Positions 10,739 to 23,643 are shown, counted from the first letter of the stretch. The stretch: 64,000 bases of DNA from Colletes latitarsis (GCF_051014445.1 NC_135136.1:28600001-28664000); one strand, 5' to 3'. The notes: generated by a model from the sequence alone, not told the origin. Translations and numbers: made by a program.

Positions 10739-11460
10739 TCATATCAACATAATCATTTCCAATGTTCTCCTTCCGAAAACTGTAATTATCAGAAAATAAA
10801 TCCTAAAATTATTGTAAAGGCTTTTATCACCGAATAATTGAGCAGAGGAAAGGTTAACGTATCCTCGACAACTCTATATTCTTTTCGCGAGAACCGTTTG
10901 TGCGGTAATAGGCGTACGATGGGCAATCAGCGCGCGAAAACGAGGTCGTCGAATTCGGAGGCATCTTAAAAGACAATATTGCCTCTCGTCAGATCGTAAA
11001 AGCCTGTTAAATGGCCGAGAGGAGAGAGAGCAAGAGTGTTAACCATTTTCAGGACGAATCGCTCGCGGCGAGCCTCGAATTGTTCCACCTACACCGCGGA
11101 TCTGTCATGGAACGAGCGAGTACGCTCTGTAGAGAAAAGAGGAGGGCGAAGAGGGCGATACGAAACGGCGTGAAACGAGATAGGGGGTCCTCTGTAATTA
11201 CAGAGGGCCGAAAACTTTCGAGCAACGGATCGTGCCCCTTTATGACGTCACAAGTTTCGCGGCTTCGGCCTTCCGTCCTGATACCTTCCGGGCTGCGAAT
11301 GAATTATGCCCTCACGATCGAACTCTCGAAAGTCGGGGTAACGTCTTATTCGAAACACCGATTTGTGGATCGTCCCTGTGATTACTGGAGCCGGTAGAAC
11401 CGGGAGTAAGACTTTCGACGAACCTCGAAAGTCGATATACGTATCGCGGTTCCGTAATCA
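10739..11460. other. AT-rich spacer, then CpG-rich unique block
   Basis: From about 10850 to 11460 the sequence is CpG-rich. The plus frame 11011-11397 (128 codons from an ATG) is the longest open frame here and is rich in Arg and Ser. It has no motif, signal peptide or transmembrane segment that I can recognise. It could be a chance frame in GC-rich DNA or a small uncharacterised exon; I favour chance. Confidence 0.3.
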
Positions 11461-11810
11461 GATACTCGTGAATTGGTACATTTTATGGCTTTTTGGTCAC
11501 GTTATTCGACGACACTGCGAATATGGTTAGACAGGTAGTATACCAGAGAGCTGAAGATATTCAGATTCGGTGACCAAAGTTTTTTTAAAAAGAAGAAGAC
11601 TATTTTACACAGTCGAGATTTCGTATCGTAGGATGACTAATATCATTAAACTATTTGAAAATTATACACGTTTCATATGATGTTACAACATAAATATTTA
11701 TTTTTTTACATAGCTGTTAAAATCTACAGTAAAATTTTTTTAAATTAAAATGAGGAAATTCCACGCTTGAAAACATTTTCTCTTCTAACTGATATTGATT
11801 TACATACAGT
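11461..11810. other. AT-rich spacer
   Basis: Nothing recognised between the CpG-rich block and the next inverted-repeat element. Confidence 0.35.
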
Positions 11811-12492
11811 GCGTTGCACAGTGTTTGAAAATGGCGATTTAGGCACGAAAAAGTTCAATTTTTGACCATCTCCAATCATTTTATTTTAGGTGTTATTAAG
11901 TTTGAAAATCCTTGAGGATCTTCATTTAAAACATTGTTTATCTCTAAAAATTATTTAAATAGGTTAATTTTTACGCAGAAACTTGATATTTCTATTCTTT
12001 TTGAAAATTTGTTTTTACAGTTCATATTTTTTTTTCTAGAAAATATAGTATACAGTTATCGTAAGTTTTTGGAATAGAAGTTATCACATTGATACGTATT
12101 GGTCAAAATTCCACCACAAGCTTGTTGTTTATATTAATTTCTTTAGTTTCTCTGAAAATCAGCTGCTACTTTTTTAATAGTTTAACTTTTATGTTAGCAA
12201 ACCTTATTCTTATTCTTCCTATTTCCTATTATTTTCTTCATTATTTACATACATTATATATTTAAAAATGTTATTAGCAGTAGTGAAATTTTTACAATAA
12301 GTACATCTCTTTCTTTTCTTTAATTAAATAATTTCATTTTCATTTAACATAAAATAATATAAAAATTATTGAGCAAAATTAATGCTAACAGTATTAATAA
12401 TAGTTCATAAACTTGTTTTCAAGGACATATGCACTTTTAAGGTGAAATATAGTTTTTCGCGTCTAAATCACCGTTTTTGAACACTGTGCATC
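11811..12492. mobile_element. Non-coding TIR element of about 680 bases
   Basis: The left end GTTGCACAGTGTTTGAAAAT, followed by GGCGATTTAGGC and CGAAAAAGT, is matched inverted at 12450-12492 (CGTCTAAATCACCG, TTGAACACTGTGCATCG). The arms are about 45 bases with few differences. The interior is AT-rich and has no open frame of note. The exact tips and target duplication are unclear, so the superfamily is left open. Confidence 0.65.
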
Positions 12493-14538
12493 GTTTAGAT
12501 GCCCCGTTTCCTTTACTCTTTCTGTGTTTACAATATTGTTCAATAATTTCCTACGCCAATTTTTGTTTATAAACATGGAAAACTCGTGTTTTACTATTCA
12601 GAAAGCACCTAAAGGAAGAGGGAAATTAAGAACGCTGCTTTAATTTCAATCACTGATTCCCGAACTATACGTTGCGATCCTCGAGCGGGTCACGAAAGTT
12701 AATTTTTGTATTTTGATAGAAAATTTTATCGCGAAACACTGTTTTAAAGCATCCTTGACAGTGTCACTGTTAAAACCTGGACTAAACCCCAATGAATTAT
12801 TTCGATTCCTTTATTGCGAGACTCGAAACCTGGAACTCGTTATTTAATTTATCGGAGACACGACTGTGCTTTCGGAACATTTTGGGGGCGTAGTCGGTCA
12901 CTGGATAAATGATGCTGCTTATAAACCGTTCCTTTTAATTTTTAATAGCATCGCTGTCACGAAAACGCAATTTACGGGCGGAAAGACGAATTTCTCTCAT
13001 ACCGTAAACATCGCTCATGGGCATTCCTCGTAACTTGTTGCAGTAGTGACAGGGCTGCTGTGTATCGAGAACACACCAGTGATTCGTACTTACAAAATTA
13101 TATAGGGTGTAATTGAAAGGTACGGTCAAACTTTGAGAAAACATTCTTTACGGTGATGGAGGATCTGCTTTGTGCTCACTTTAGCAAATTTTCAGTGAAA
13201 TTCTTCATCGTCTTTAAATACAGCAGTCGATAGAAATTTTCCATCGACGCTTCTTATATCTAGAGGACAAAAATATGTTATGCAAATATAGGTTCAAAAA
13301 CTTTCCTGCAGAGTTACAGACTAAAGAATACAAACCAATTCGCGAGGGTAGTCATTATTAACAGTTTATATTTATTTTGGTTATTAAAACTTCCAGAAGC
13401 AGGTTAAGAAATGTATGAGAAATTACATACGTTTCATAGTAAATCAAAATATAGGTACATGTAATTAAATAAAATAAATTGAAGAATCTTCAATACATTT
13501 TATACATTTCGAATAAGTGTTGTCTTCGATAGTACAATAAGAAGTATTTTTAAATAAAATTTACAAATAAAGTTAAAAGGTACAAAAATTAATAATGTTA
13601 GTTTCGCTTTAAGAGAGGGGAAATTATTCGAAAAAATTTTAATCAGACATTATGTATGATCCACCATGTTGAGAACCATGTTGAAGACTCTCAACCACGA
13701 CGAGAAATTAAAAAGAAGAAAATATTTTGTTCCATATTAGCCAGTGATTTTTTTAGGACAACCCCCAATACGAAGAAGAGAAAGAATAATATGAAAACAA
13801 ATTAGATTGCGCCAGAAGTTAATTTCTCTTCAATTTGGACCCGAAATAAATATAAACGATGGGGACAATACATATGGATATATTGTAAAATACATTTAAT
13901 GTTTGCCCACTCTTAATTTTTATCCAATCGTATCCAGCAATTATCAGTTCTACGATTTCCATAAAAATTTGTCTCTACAACTATAGCTTATAGAATATTT
14001 CGAGTCCTTCAGAAAAGAAACATACTCCTGATTCTTCTTCAGTATATTTTATGTTACTTTCTTCATAATAACTGCGTTTAAATTCTATTTTCGGATTTTC
14101 TGGGACCGCATTACTCTCTAATATTCATTTGTTTCTAGTTATGGGTTTCTTGGTCACCAAGTAAAGCCTTGACGTTAATTTATTTTTCGTTCGTTAGGTA
14201 AATATTTGCCATATTTTAATTGTAATCTTTTCTTTTTTTTTCAGGTTTAAAAAAGACTAATTTTCTCCCAGGAAAGGAAGATCACCCACAGTCCAGTAGT
14301 CATGTACATAAATAATGCAAGTATACCTCATTGTTTTCGTTTATCCTTAATCTTTCTTATATTCTCTTCCAGGATCATACATCTGTGCTATCAAGGAAGG
14401 TTCAACACTTTCGTTCCCCAACAAGGAAATCAATTAGCATTATATAGGTAAATATTTCTAGCAAAATCTGAAAACATCGACAACTCTCTTTTTTGAATTT
14501 ATGAGGTTATTCCAATTAGAAAAACACATTGCCCAATG
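12493..14538. other. Mostly AT-rich unique DNA
   Basis: About 2 kb with no recognised gene or repeat. 12640-13080 is slightly richer in CG words. The short minus frame at 12935-13144 matches nothing I know. Confidence 0.35.
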
Positions 14539-15480
14539 TACCTTGTGGCGTTGCTTCCCATGCTCGTCACCAGAGGGGCAGCGTTCTCACAAGCGCGCTC
14601 GACTGACCCCTCGGTTGCTATACTGGGTGTTCGGCCACACCCGGGAAAAATTTTAATGAGGGATTCTAGAGGCTAAAATAAGACGAAAATCAAGAATACC
14701 AATTTCTTGATGAAGGCTTCGTCAAAAAGTTATTAACGATTAAATTAAAAAATTTCAAATCGTTTTGGAAAAATTATTTTCGGTTGCGGGGGTCAATTAC
14801 AATCATTTTTGGTGAATACACATACCTCCGAAATCCTATCCAATTTCGAGAAAAAAATTTGTTACCGAAAATATAATGTCTGATCATGAATGAATGATTC
14901 CCCTGAAATTTCATGTGTTTCAAATCGTTCTGAAAAAATTATTTTCGGTTGCGGGGGTCAATTACAATCATTTTTGGAGAATACACATACCTCCGAAATC
15001 CTATCCACTTTCGAGAAAAAAAATCAAGAAGGTGTGAAATTTTTAGACGAAATTAAAAAATTTCAAATCGTTCTGGAAAAATTATTTTTGATTGTGGGGG
15101 TCAATTACAATAATTTTTGGTGAATAGACATACCCCCGAAATCTTGCGCATTTTCGAGAAAAAAATTCAGTACAGGCGGAACTTTAAACGTTAATAACTT
15201 TTTAACGAAGCCTCCATCAACAAATTGGTATTCTTAATTTTCGTCTTATTTTGGCCTCTAGAATCTCCCATTAAAATTTTTCCCAGGGGTGGCCGAACAC
15301 GCTGTATATACAATCCTCGAAAGACTTCCCAATATTCCAGTCGTCTAAAGCAGGGCCTGCTAGAAAGCTTTACTGATGAGTCACCTATCAGGACGAAACG
15401 CGCCCCCTTCTTTCTTTTTCTGTCCTACAATTCTCACGAGTTCCAACCTGCAGCGGCGCAGCGCTACAACCTTACAACTT
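14539..15480 (+). mobile_element. Family C element, left half only, split by a family A copy
   Basis: 14539-14620 (TGTGGCGTTGC, CGTCACCAGAGG, TTCTCACAAGCGCGCTCGAC) and 15308-15480 (GTCTAAAGCAGGGCC, TACTGATGAGTC, then CCCCTTCTTTC) match, in the same order, the left arm of the complete family C element at 25880-26110. The family A copy at 14621-15307 separates them. No inverted right arm follows, so this copy is a half element. The extent beyond about 15430 is uncertain. Confidence 0.7.
14621..15307 (+). mobile_element. Family A element, copy A2, three modules, no centre
   Basis: The left terminus is CTGGGTGTTCGGCCACAC next to TA and the right terminus CCAGGGGTGGCCGAACACGC ends next to TATA. 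Between them are three copies of the module of about 120 bases, recognised by TTTCAAATCGTT, GGGGGTCAATTACAATCATT and CCGAAATCCTATCC followed by TTCGAGAAAAAAA. The inner edge of the right terminus is the usual GGCGGAACTTTAAACG. The roughly 380-base centre found in larger copies is absent. It sits in the TATA of family C, so family C is older. Confidence 0.85.
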
Positions 15481-16230
15481 AAACAAAAATTACCCAGCAA
15501 ATATCGCCTAATCACGAATCTCGTTGATACTGGACGAACGTGAGCATAACTGAGAAATATCATCGGATATGAAAGTCGTAGGAATACAGTTTGATCGTGA
15601 ACGGGAACGTAAAGAATATCGAAGGCAGCCTCGACAGTACGGTTGGCGATCTTTATTGCATTATCGGGAGATCCGTCGGTTCTTCGATCGTTAGGTGAAA
15701 ATGATCGTTAGCGGCGGAGCATTCACGCTACGGCCAACGATGAATCTTCCTCGTCATCTGGCCGAGACGTTCGTCGCGGACCTGTCCTGGGCCCTGGCTT
15801 CAGCCTAGCAAAGGTGTATAAATTGTCGAAGCCAGGCGGGACGCGAAGGTGCCGATACTCGATAAATCTATCCACTCGTGATAGACGAGCCGAGGTGCAG
15901 GTTGGTCTGACCGCGCCGTGTGCAGCCGCTGCACCAACGGTGCACCTCTCTCGAGTGGCTCCGATGCACATGCACGACGCGTCTCTCGATGCACCTTCAC
16001 CTGTGATCTCTCGAGGATGAGTCTCGCGAACGACAGCGCCTCGTGGTTCCCTCTGCCTTCCTCTTTCGTCCTCCTTGCGCGTCGCTGGGTTTCCATTCGT
16101 CGCTTTAATTATCTCCGTAGGTTTCGAAATTTCATTCCTACCGACGCGAGGCTGGAGAAAATTGTTTTTTTGCTTCGGATAAAATCGTACGACGAATCGT
16201 TGACCTTGTAGAGATTCGAATGCGGTAGAA
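15481..16230. other. CpG-rich unique block
   Basis: Several overlapping frames of 60-98 codons occur on both strands (for example 15800-16096 minus and 15918-16211 plus). They contradict each other and none carries a recognised motif. GTGCACCTCTC and GTGCACCAAC-like words near 15935-15960 give a short local repeat. Possibly regulatory. Confidence 0.35.
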
Positions 16231-17908
16231 TCTTCGTTCTTTTATGGTGCTTCGTTGGGATGCAATTCTTTTATTTATATTTTGCTTTTGTTTTTAATAT
16301 GGTATACAATAAAGAAACTTAGAAGAAAAAAACGAGAACTAAGAGAAAGTGTAATTGTAGTGTAATACAATGAAAATATGCCGAAATAAAACTGATGAAA
16401 TGAAATACTGGTTGATGGAACTGTTAGAGAATTTCAAACAATGGAATACTTAAAATTCTTAAACTAAAATAGTGGTAATAATAATTCAATATTTTCTACT
16501 TGCATTAAATTATTATTTTTGTTGTATTTTCGTCTAACACATTTGACTTAAGAATGTTATGCAAAGTGAAAGGGCGAGGTCAACGAATAAGGCAGTTTTA
16601 GAATTTAAATCAGATTATACTTATCTCGTGTTCTTTTTCCAATCTTTATCGCAACATATTACTGCATTGCTTTAATTAATTTTCTACTGTCTCGTATTCA
16701 TCTCTTGTACCACAATATTTTGTTTAACTCTCTTTGTACTTTAACCGCGTCCTTTTTTCTATAAATTCCAGTTTCTGTCTCGTTCACAAACATAAAAAAA
16801 GAATGTATTCATGGCGGTACATATATCATGGCATATATTATTTGTATATTCACAAAATTATTGTTTCTGTTTAGTCTATCTGTTATTTCTCATCATTTCT
16901 TCTCTGTCCTTAACACACTTGGTCTAATAGAGAATCAATAAATATATTGCAAGTTTAACTAAGTAAATCCGATTTTTTATTTCATTTCAAGTTTTATCCA
17001 ATCGCAATGTACTCACTTTTACATTATCTTTTACACCCACATCAGTGTGCATCTACTATTGTTCTCTTATTGTTTCTAGTTTATTTTTTAACTTGATATT
17101 ACGGCAGATCGCTTTCACCATTTCTCTCTTATGAATTACAATCTTCGTCTCATAATTATAGGTTCATCATTTTGAATCGTTCCGAAGATAAGTTAAAGTA
17201 TTAAATAAAAAGTAGATCATCCGAGATCGTCAATTATTCATCGTTCTGTAGTTTTATTAGTTATTTCAACGCATATTTTCCTGACTTAGCTCTCGATAGC
17301 CATTATCGATAATTCTTAAATAAGATCCGTTCGAAGAGCGACGCCTTATACGGTCACGATTCATTACGTCACGATGGCGTCGCTAGACTGTTCCGCACAG
17401 GGATGCTTCGACGTATGCTAGACAAATGACAGTAGATTAAAATTGAAGTGGAAAGATGGCTGTAATATTTCTACGACGTTCCTCGATACGGTGATATCAT
17501 TACATCCAGGATTGAATTCGTAGTGGGAATTTCAGGGTCGCTCTATAGAGTAACCTACACATTTATCTCGTCGATATCCGTGAGCAAAAATAAAAATTCA
17601 TTAATAAATAATCTTAAAAGTAACATTTTTTTAATATAATATTAAAATATTAAGAAAAAGCCTATAAACTTTCGTAACTTCGTTACAGATAAACATTTTC
17701 TTTCCTTTTCTAACAACAGATATTATAACAGCTACTCTTTCTCTTTTCAAAGATTTTTTCATAGGACACTTTTCTGAGACACAAACATTTTCATTCAAGA
17801 ACTAAATGTTTGGATTACTATTGTTACACAATGTCGTTTCTGTATGGCGTTTACCTGTTCTTTTTGTGTCACATATGAAATTCATTCTGAATACAAACAA
17901 AGGATTCT
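16231..17908. other. AT-rich DNA with a small CpG-richer patch
   Basis: 17250-17580 contains more CG words (for example GATGGCGTCGCTAGAC near 17373). The rest is AT-rich. No gene or repeat recognised. Confidence 0.35.
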
Positions 17909-18560
17909 ATACAGGGTGTTCAGCCACCCTTGGGAAAAATTTTAATGGGAGATTCTAGAGGAATCAAAATAAGACAAAAATCAAAAATACCAATTTTTTG
18001 ATCGAGGCTTCGTTAAAAAGTTGTAAACGTTTAAAGTTCCGTCCGTACTGAATTTTTTTCTCGAAAATGCGCAGGATTTCGGGGGTATGTCTATTCATCA
18101 AAAATGATTGTAATTGACCCCCACAATCGAAAATAATTTTTCCAGAACGATTTGAAATTTTTTTTTTTCGTCGAAAAAAGGCATTTAATTAGATTTTCGG
18201 TAAGGAATTTTTTTCTCGAAAGTGCGTAGGATTTCGTGGGTATGTGTAATGACCAAACATGACTGTAATTGACTCCAGCAATCGAAAATAATTTTTTTAG
18301 AACGATTTGAAAAATTTTTTTTTCGTCGAAAAATTTCAGCACGTATTCGATTTTTTTTCTCGAAAGTGGATAGGGTTTTGAAGGTATGTGTATTCATAAA
18401 AAATGATTGTAATTGACCCCCGCAATTGAAAATAATTTTTCTAGAACGATTTGAAATTTTCGAATTTAATTGTTAATAACTTTTTGACGAAGCTTCCATC
18501 AACAAATTGGTATTCTTGATTTTCGTTTCATTTTGACTTCTAGAATCCCGCATTGTAATT
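17909..18560 (-). mobile_element. Family A element, copy A3, reverse, right end truncated
   Basis: It starts TACAGGGTGTTCAGCCACCC (17909), followed by GTTCCGTCCGTACTGAA, then three modules in reverse orientation (each with ATGATTGTAATTGACC-type words). The right TIR is recognisable from TTGTTAATAACTTTTTGACG through TTCTAGAATCCCGCATT and then stops near 18560, lacking the outer 30-odd bases. The interior is the three-module form, as in A2. Confidence 0.8.
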
Positions 18561-18650
18561 ATCTAAGATTGAGCATTAACTTGTTCGTAGAAATGAAATT
18601 TCACTGTAATTTATTTGAATTCCATTATAAAATTTATGTTTTATTGCTGC

Positions 18651-18862
18651 TTGACACTTTGACTGCTACGCCACCCATACATAGGTAACAGGTTTTCTCA
18701 CCAAGGAACCAAAACAATTAAATCTCAAATTGAAATATTAAAGGAAATAAATTTGAATAGGAAAATACTCAGTCTTTTAAGTTATGTAGTTTAGAATTAT
18801 CTAAAATCGAAGTCGGGTTTCGTAACAAATTTCACAGTTTTGGTCTGGTAATTAAATTGTCA
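18651..18862. mobile_element. Family B piggyBac-type MITE, copy 2
   Basis: The left end is TTGA (decayed TTAA) then CACTTTGACTGCTACGCC. The interior AATTGAAATATTAAAGGAAA and TAAATTTGAATAG is shared with copies 1 and 3. The right end reads TCTGGTAATTAAATTG then TCAA. About 212 bases, no coding capacity. Confidence 0.75.
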
Positions 18863-19214
18863 ATAAAATTTGATTTTAATTTTCTATTTATTTTGGTGTA
18901 GGGTCAATTGTCCTAATATGGAATACGTTCCCAATTTGGAACAACGTAATATTAAAGAATCGCGATTTAGCCACCTATTAGCGATGAATACATCGATTAT
19001 GGTTGTCACTTGTTGCAACTGGCGTGCATATGCTCGAATTCTACAGCAACACATGTTTGTAAAAGAATATTGAACAGAATATCACAGTCTGAGTTTTTGC
19101 AAGCTAATCTTTGACCTAATATTGTACAAAATAAGGTGAGTACGTCAGCTTTGTGTTAGCTCGATTATTTCTTCAAATATAAATATATCGTAATCCATTA
19201 GAAAGTTTTTATTA
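18863..19214. other. AT-rich spacer
   Basis: A 67-codon plus frame (18870-19073) with no recognised motif; nothing else seen. Confidence 0.3.
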
Positions 19215-19497
19215 TCGAAATTCATGTTGCTTCACGCTCTATGAATAAAATTATGTTGGCTTTAATCGATACTTAAATTTGATCCATGTGAAGAATGTCA
19301 TCGAAAACGAAAAGGTGTGATTGGTTGGCGTTGATATTTGAATATGGCATTTGAAGGTAGTCGAGTTGGTTGTCTGGATACCGGAACGTTTAAAAAATAG
19401 AAATGCACGAAAAGAAAAGAACAGAATAAAAAGGGTTTCCGGACGGAAAGAATTCCTGCAAAGGACTCATCCGTTGTCATTGAATATTCTTTCTTGT
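19215..19497 (-). repeat. Left arm of a long inverted repeat pair
   Basis: This arm is the diverged reverse complement of 21620-21905. Matching stretches include TTGGTTGGCGTTG (here) against CAACGCCAACCAA (right), GGGTTTCCGGA against TCCGGAAACCC, and CTTCACGCTCTATGAATAAA against its complement at the far edge. The arms are about 280 bases, 2.1 kb apart, and enclose the CpG-rich block 20011-21180. They may be two copies of one dispersed repeat in opposite orientation or the ends of one large element. Confidence 0.75.
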
Positions 19498-20010
19498 TAA
19501 TAAAGTGTACGTTCCAGTTATCAGTTAATTGTTTAATTAGTTAAAAGTTTTAATCAATATGAAAAGAATAACTAGACAAAGGCTTGGCCCCCCGAGAAGG
19601 CCTGATAGAAGTAGCCCAAGAACAATGTCTGATGAAGTTGTTTCTCCGACAAATATAAATATAATATAAATATATATATAAATATAGTACTCCATATTAC
19701 GAGCATTATGAGCCGCCTACTATGAAAAATTAGGACCTCAGTAAAAAGAGTAAACATTTCCTAAACCATTATTATATTATAAATTTGATTGTTACCAGTC
19801 AAAAGAGTATAAAATTTCCTATGAATTCATAATATTTAAGTTTTCATAAAAGTTCTGGAAGCAAGTGAAACATATGTATAAAGGCAAGTATTCCATATCA
19901 GGGCAACTGACCTTATACCAAAAAAAGTTGACCGCATGAAAAGGTTGAGTTGCACCGTAACAGAGCGTAACAGAACCAAGAACGATTGTCTTCAGAAAAT
20001 AATCGTTAAA
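19498..20010. other. AT-rich DNA with a TA-rich microsatellite-like run
   Basis: 19651-19690 is nearly pure A/T with repeated ATATAAAT words. Otherwise nothing is recognised. Confidence 0.4.
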
Positions 20011-21180
20011 TGTTAATACTTGAAGGATTACCGATCACGGCGGATTTCACTCGCACGGAACAATCCCATTCCACGGTCTGGGGGACGTGGCGGTAACGCG
20101 CGTCCCGTTGTCGGCGTTCCCAGCGACACAATAGCGTTCGCGGTGACACGCGACAACCGGTCGATCCGTACTAGCGCCGCGTCCGGGGACGCAGGAAAAG
20201 GTCAGCCACGACGTTGAGCGTCGCTGTCGAGCATTGTCGCAGGTGTTTAACCTTCGCGAGAACGGACTCAGGTGTGTTTCACCTGCGCTCGACCGGCGAT
20301 CCAACGAGCACGCGCTCGTACGTACGCGATCCTCGCCGTCCAGCCGATAAATTCCGCATTTTTCCGTTTCCTGCTCCTCCTGCGCTTCCAGCTGAAACTC
20401 TCGCCCAGAGCCACCATCATCCTGCGGGATCGGCTTTTTCCTTCTTCTTTCCCTTTCCCTCCCCTCGTTGGCTCCCCAGAGCTTTTTTCGCGGGGCCAGG
20501 ACGATCGTTTCGCGGCGCGTACGAGGCGCACAGGAAAAGGACGGCGATTACAAGGATAATAAATTAACGCACACGACCTTATCGAGCCGTATAATTCATC
20601 ACGAGCTTACGTGCCAGCTCGTAGGCCGGCTAGCATACGTGTACGCCATGCCTCTGCCTGTGATCCTGGTTTTGCACATTAACCTCTTAAAACTCTAACA
20701 ACGCTCGACCTCTACACCTGTAGAACGATCTGGCCCCGGCGCGATGTGAAAGTTCGGAGCACGGAAGAGACGGGGCAGCAGCCGGTACAGAAAAAGTACG
20801 CTCGTTAACCGAGCGTTATCGTCCGGGCTCGTTAACGATGAACCCGGACTGAATCCTGGAACTTTTTCCGGATTAGAAGACGTCTCGTGAACTCGGCGTA
20901 TCTCGTTCGAACGACTCGCCGAGATCTGGGATTTCGTTAAGCACGAACGATTACATCGACGGACGTACTCGTCTCTTACGTAGAGATAGCGCCGAGCAAA
21001 CGAGTCCAGCTCTCCGGGTTGGCTATCCTGCGATTTCCACCAGCCAACGCGCCACGGATTTCGAAGTCTCGTGATTTCCGCGGAACGTAGCTGTTTTTGT
21101 TTCTTTTCACTTCGAATACCACGTTTTCGTACCGTGACCATTCGTTGGATCCCTTTGAGTTCTATGAACGCATGTATGCG
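20011..21180. other. Large CpG-rich unique block
   Basis: This is one of the two longest GC-rich blocks. At least six mutually overlapping frames exist on both strands. The longest (20695-21141 minus, 148 codons) contains no known domain, and its residues are mainly Arg, Ser and Pro as expected of GC-rich non-coding DNA. Pyrimidine-rich tracts lie near 20375-20470. It could hold a promoter or 5' exon of a host gene, but I see no splice or coding evidence that decides. Confidence 0.35.
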
Positions 21181-21252
21181 TTCTACGAAAGCTAAAATTA
21201 TTGATCTGTATTTGTCGAAAAAATAACTTGATTGGAAATTATTCGTAGGCTA

Positions 21253-21498
21253 TTAACACTTTGACTGCCACGTCACCCATATATGGGTGACAGGATTTGC
21301 CATTATGATACTAGAAAAATTAATTCTCAAGTTAAGACGTTGAGAGAAATAAATTTGAATAGAGTTTGTGAATTTTAATGAGGTTACGAAAATAAGTACC
21401 GAAACAAATTTTAGGTTATGTAGCCTACAATGGTATAAAGTCAAAATTTTACTTTTACAGAATATTATACGGTTTTGTTTTGGCAGTGAATGTGTTAA
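21253..21498. mobile_element. Family B piggyBac-type MITE, copy 3, both TTAA ends intact
   Basis: TTAA at 21253-21256 is followed by CACTTTGACTGCCACGTCAC and then the palindrome CACCCATATATGGGTG. The right end reads GGCAGTGAATGTG then TTAA at 21495-21498. The 246-base element is the best preserved of the family and defines its ends: CA(C/N)TTTGACTGCCA inverted repeats next to the TTAA target of piggyBac elements. Confidence 0.88.
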
Positions 21499-21619
21499 AA
21501 GTGATATTTCTTTCGAATTCTCTCGGGCCACCAATTCTTTGCCTTGTAATTCGTTTCATATTATTTAATATTCTCAACTAATTAGTAATTATTTAATAAC
21601 TTAAATAAATTTTATTTAA

Positions 21620-21905
21620 AAGAAAGAATAATCAACGAAAACTTATGAGTTCTTTGTAGGAATTATTAATCTCTTATATGACACGTCTTTATTATCCGGA
21701 AACCCTTTTTATTCTGTTCTTTTCTTTTCGTATTTCTCTTTTTTTAAATGTTCTGATATCCAGACAACCATCTCAATTACCTTCAAATGCCACACCCAAG
21801 CGTCAACGCCAACCAATCACACGTTTCCGTTTTCGAAGACACTCTTTGATCAAATCTAAATATCGATTAAAGTCAATATAATTTTATTTATACAGCGTGA
21901 AGTGA
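21620..21905 (+). repeat. Right arm of a long inverted repeat pair
   Basis: Partner of 19215-19497. It contains ATCCGGAAACCC near 21696, CGTCAACGCCAACCAATCAC near 21800 and ATCGATTAAAGTCAATAT near 21862, each complementary to the left arm with scattered differences. The CCAACCAATCA words look like CCAAT boxes, but this may be coincidence. Confidence 0.75.
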
Positions 21906-23643
21906 AATGAATGTCAGTAATGAAAATTTTCTAATGGTTTACGACAAATTTATATAAAAAGAAAAGAAATTAATTTAGGATAAATCTATTGTCTCAAAAA
22001 TATATATTAGATAGCCTTCTTTACCTATCCAAACGTACGTATCCTTAACTTATTTTTACTACGTATATGGAACGCTCTTGAAAACGAATTTTATTTCAAG
22101 TCGCTACCGTGGTTAATTCCAGGGAAAATAATTATTTACGAACAAGTGCTGGCATAATAATTACGCAAACATCCTGTATACAAATTTAAATTCATTTTTC
22201 ATTAAATAAACAATTTATAATCCAGTTTTATCACATAAGACAAGAGACATAATAGAATTTGAAAAATTATTTCTTCATTTAAATTATCACTTCTAACGGT
22301 GACTCAATTATGGAGAAAACACTATTAGTTTTGGATCTGTACGTCTGTAAAGTTTAACCTAACTCAGACCTAACTCAAACACTAGTAGTTTTGGAACTGT
22401 ACGTGTGTAAAGTTTAACTATTTTTAATAAGACAGTAGAAACTGAAGATTCACTCCTTTCATCTTTGCTACATATTTCCTATTTACATCGGAAGCTAACC
22501 AAAATTTGATACCAAAATTTTGACGAATTGTATATAAAAAAACGTAAATCGTTCAAACGGTCAGATGACTACATATTTTTCTCAGAAAACAAACAATAAA
22601 AATAAAAGTGAATATTGGAAAAATTATTGTACGTATACTGTAAGAAAAGTCGCGAAGATAAATGACGTTAAAATAACATTGTATGTTAGAAATTTTGAAC
22701 GAAATTTTTAAAACGGTCATTTGGCCAGTCGTGGTAGAATTAGTGTTAAATTAAATAAACACGTTTGGAACTTTAAGCCTGGAGTTGATACCCTCATCAC
22801 GCATTGAAATCACCGAAGTAGCGATTTTATAATTCTTTTAAGTGCTACAGATACATGTGCGTTTGTCAATGTTTTCGACCTCTCGCTTACTGCAACACAG
22901 TTGACAATATTTTAAAAATAAATTTTGTTACTTAAGTTAAGGTATCTTTTAAATTTTAATATATCTAATAAAATGTTTCATTAAGAAAATTGTATCTATA
23001 ACTTATTTGTGCATTGTAAAATGGATGAGAATGGAAAGTGGAAAAGAAGAGAAACAAGAATTTGATTTATGTAAATCGATTCTTCTCATTTTCTGTATAT
23101 TAAAATATCATCATTAAAAGCGCAATATTTGCTTTTTTTCGCTTTTTTTTTCGCTTTTTTATATTTTTAAGTTATATAGCAGTTGAACTGTAACAATTAG
23201 TCTCAATTTTATTACAATGAATAAACAAAAAAAATGATTTGGCACATAATGTACCATATTTAGGTAGCCTCGTTTGCCCAATTTAAACTTTCTCGATTTC
23301 TTTTTGAGGATTCTGTAAAAATACGAAATATATACGCAGTTTTTATTTCAATTTTCAGTCTATAATACGAAAGAAGCGTGTAATGAAATGTTTAAATTGA
23401 AACTTTCGAACACCTGCCAGAACAAAACAACTTGTTAACATAAAGTATAAAATATCTCACAAAGTATTACGTTTTCAACGGCTAAACATTATCATTTTTA
23501 TATAGAGTATTCTTCGTTAGTTATCATATGTAGTCCAGATTTTGTATAGCGTTATTCAAATTAAATAACGTAATTTAAATACTATAAAAGTAAAATTGAA
23601 TTTGTCCACTTAAACAAAAACTGCAGTAATAGAATATGTTTCA
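21906..23643. other. AT-rich DNA with a short tandem duplication
   Basis: About 41 bases at 22318-22358 (AACACTATTAGTTTTGGATC...) are repeated at 22378-22419 with four differences, a 60-base period. 23130-23165 is a T-rich run with three CGCTTTTT units. No gene recognised. Confidence 0.55.

Noticed and set aside
11011..11397. 128-codon plus-strand open frame from an ATG
   Set aside because: Unrecognised, Arg/Ser-rich, no splice or conservation evidence available; left as part of a CpG-rich block.
19651..19690. TA-rich run as a possible origin or matrix site
   Set aside because: Low-complexity A/T sequence is common in this window and no further signal supports a function.
20695..21141. 148-codon minus-strand open frame in a CpG-rich block
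   Set aside because: No domain, signal or known motif; several competing frames on both strands; composition explains the lack of stops.
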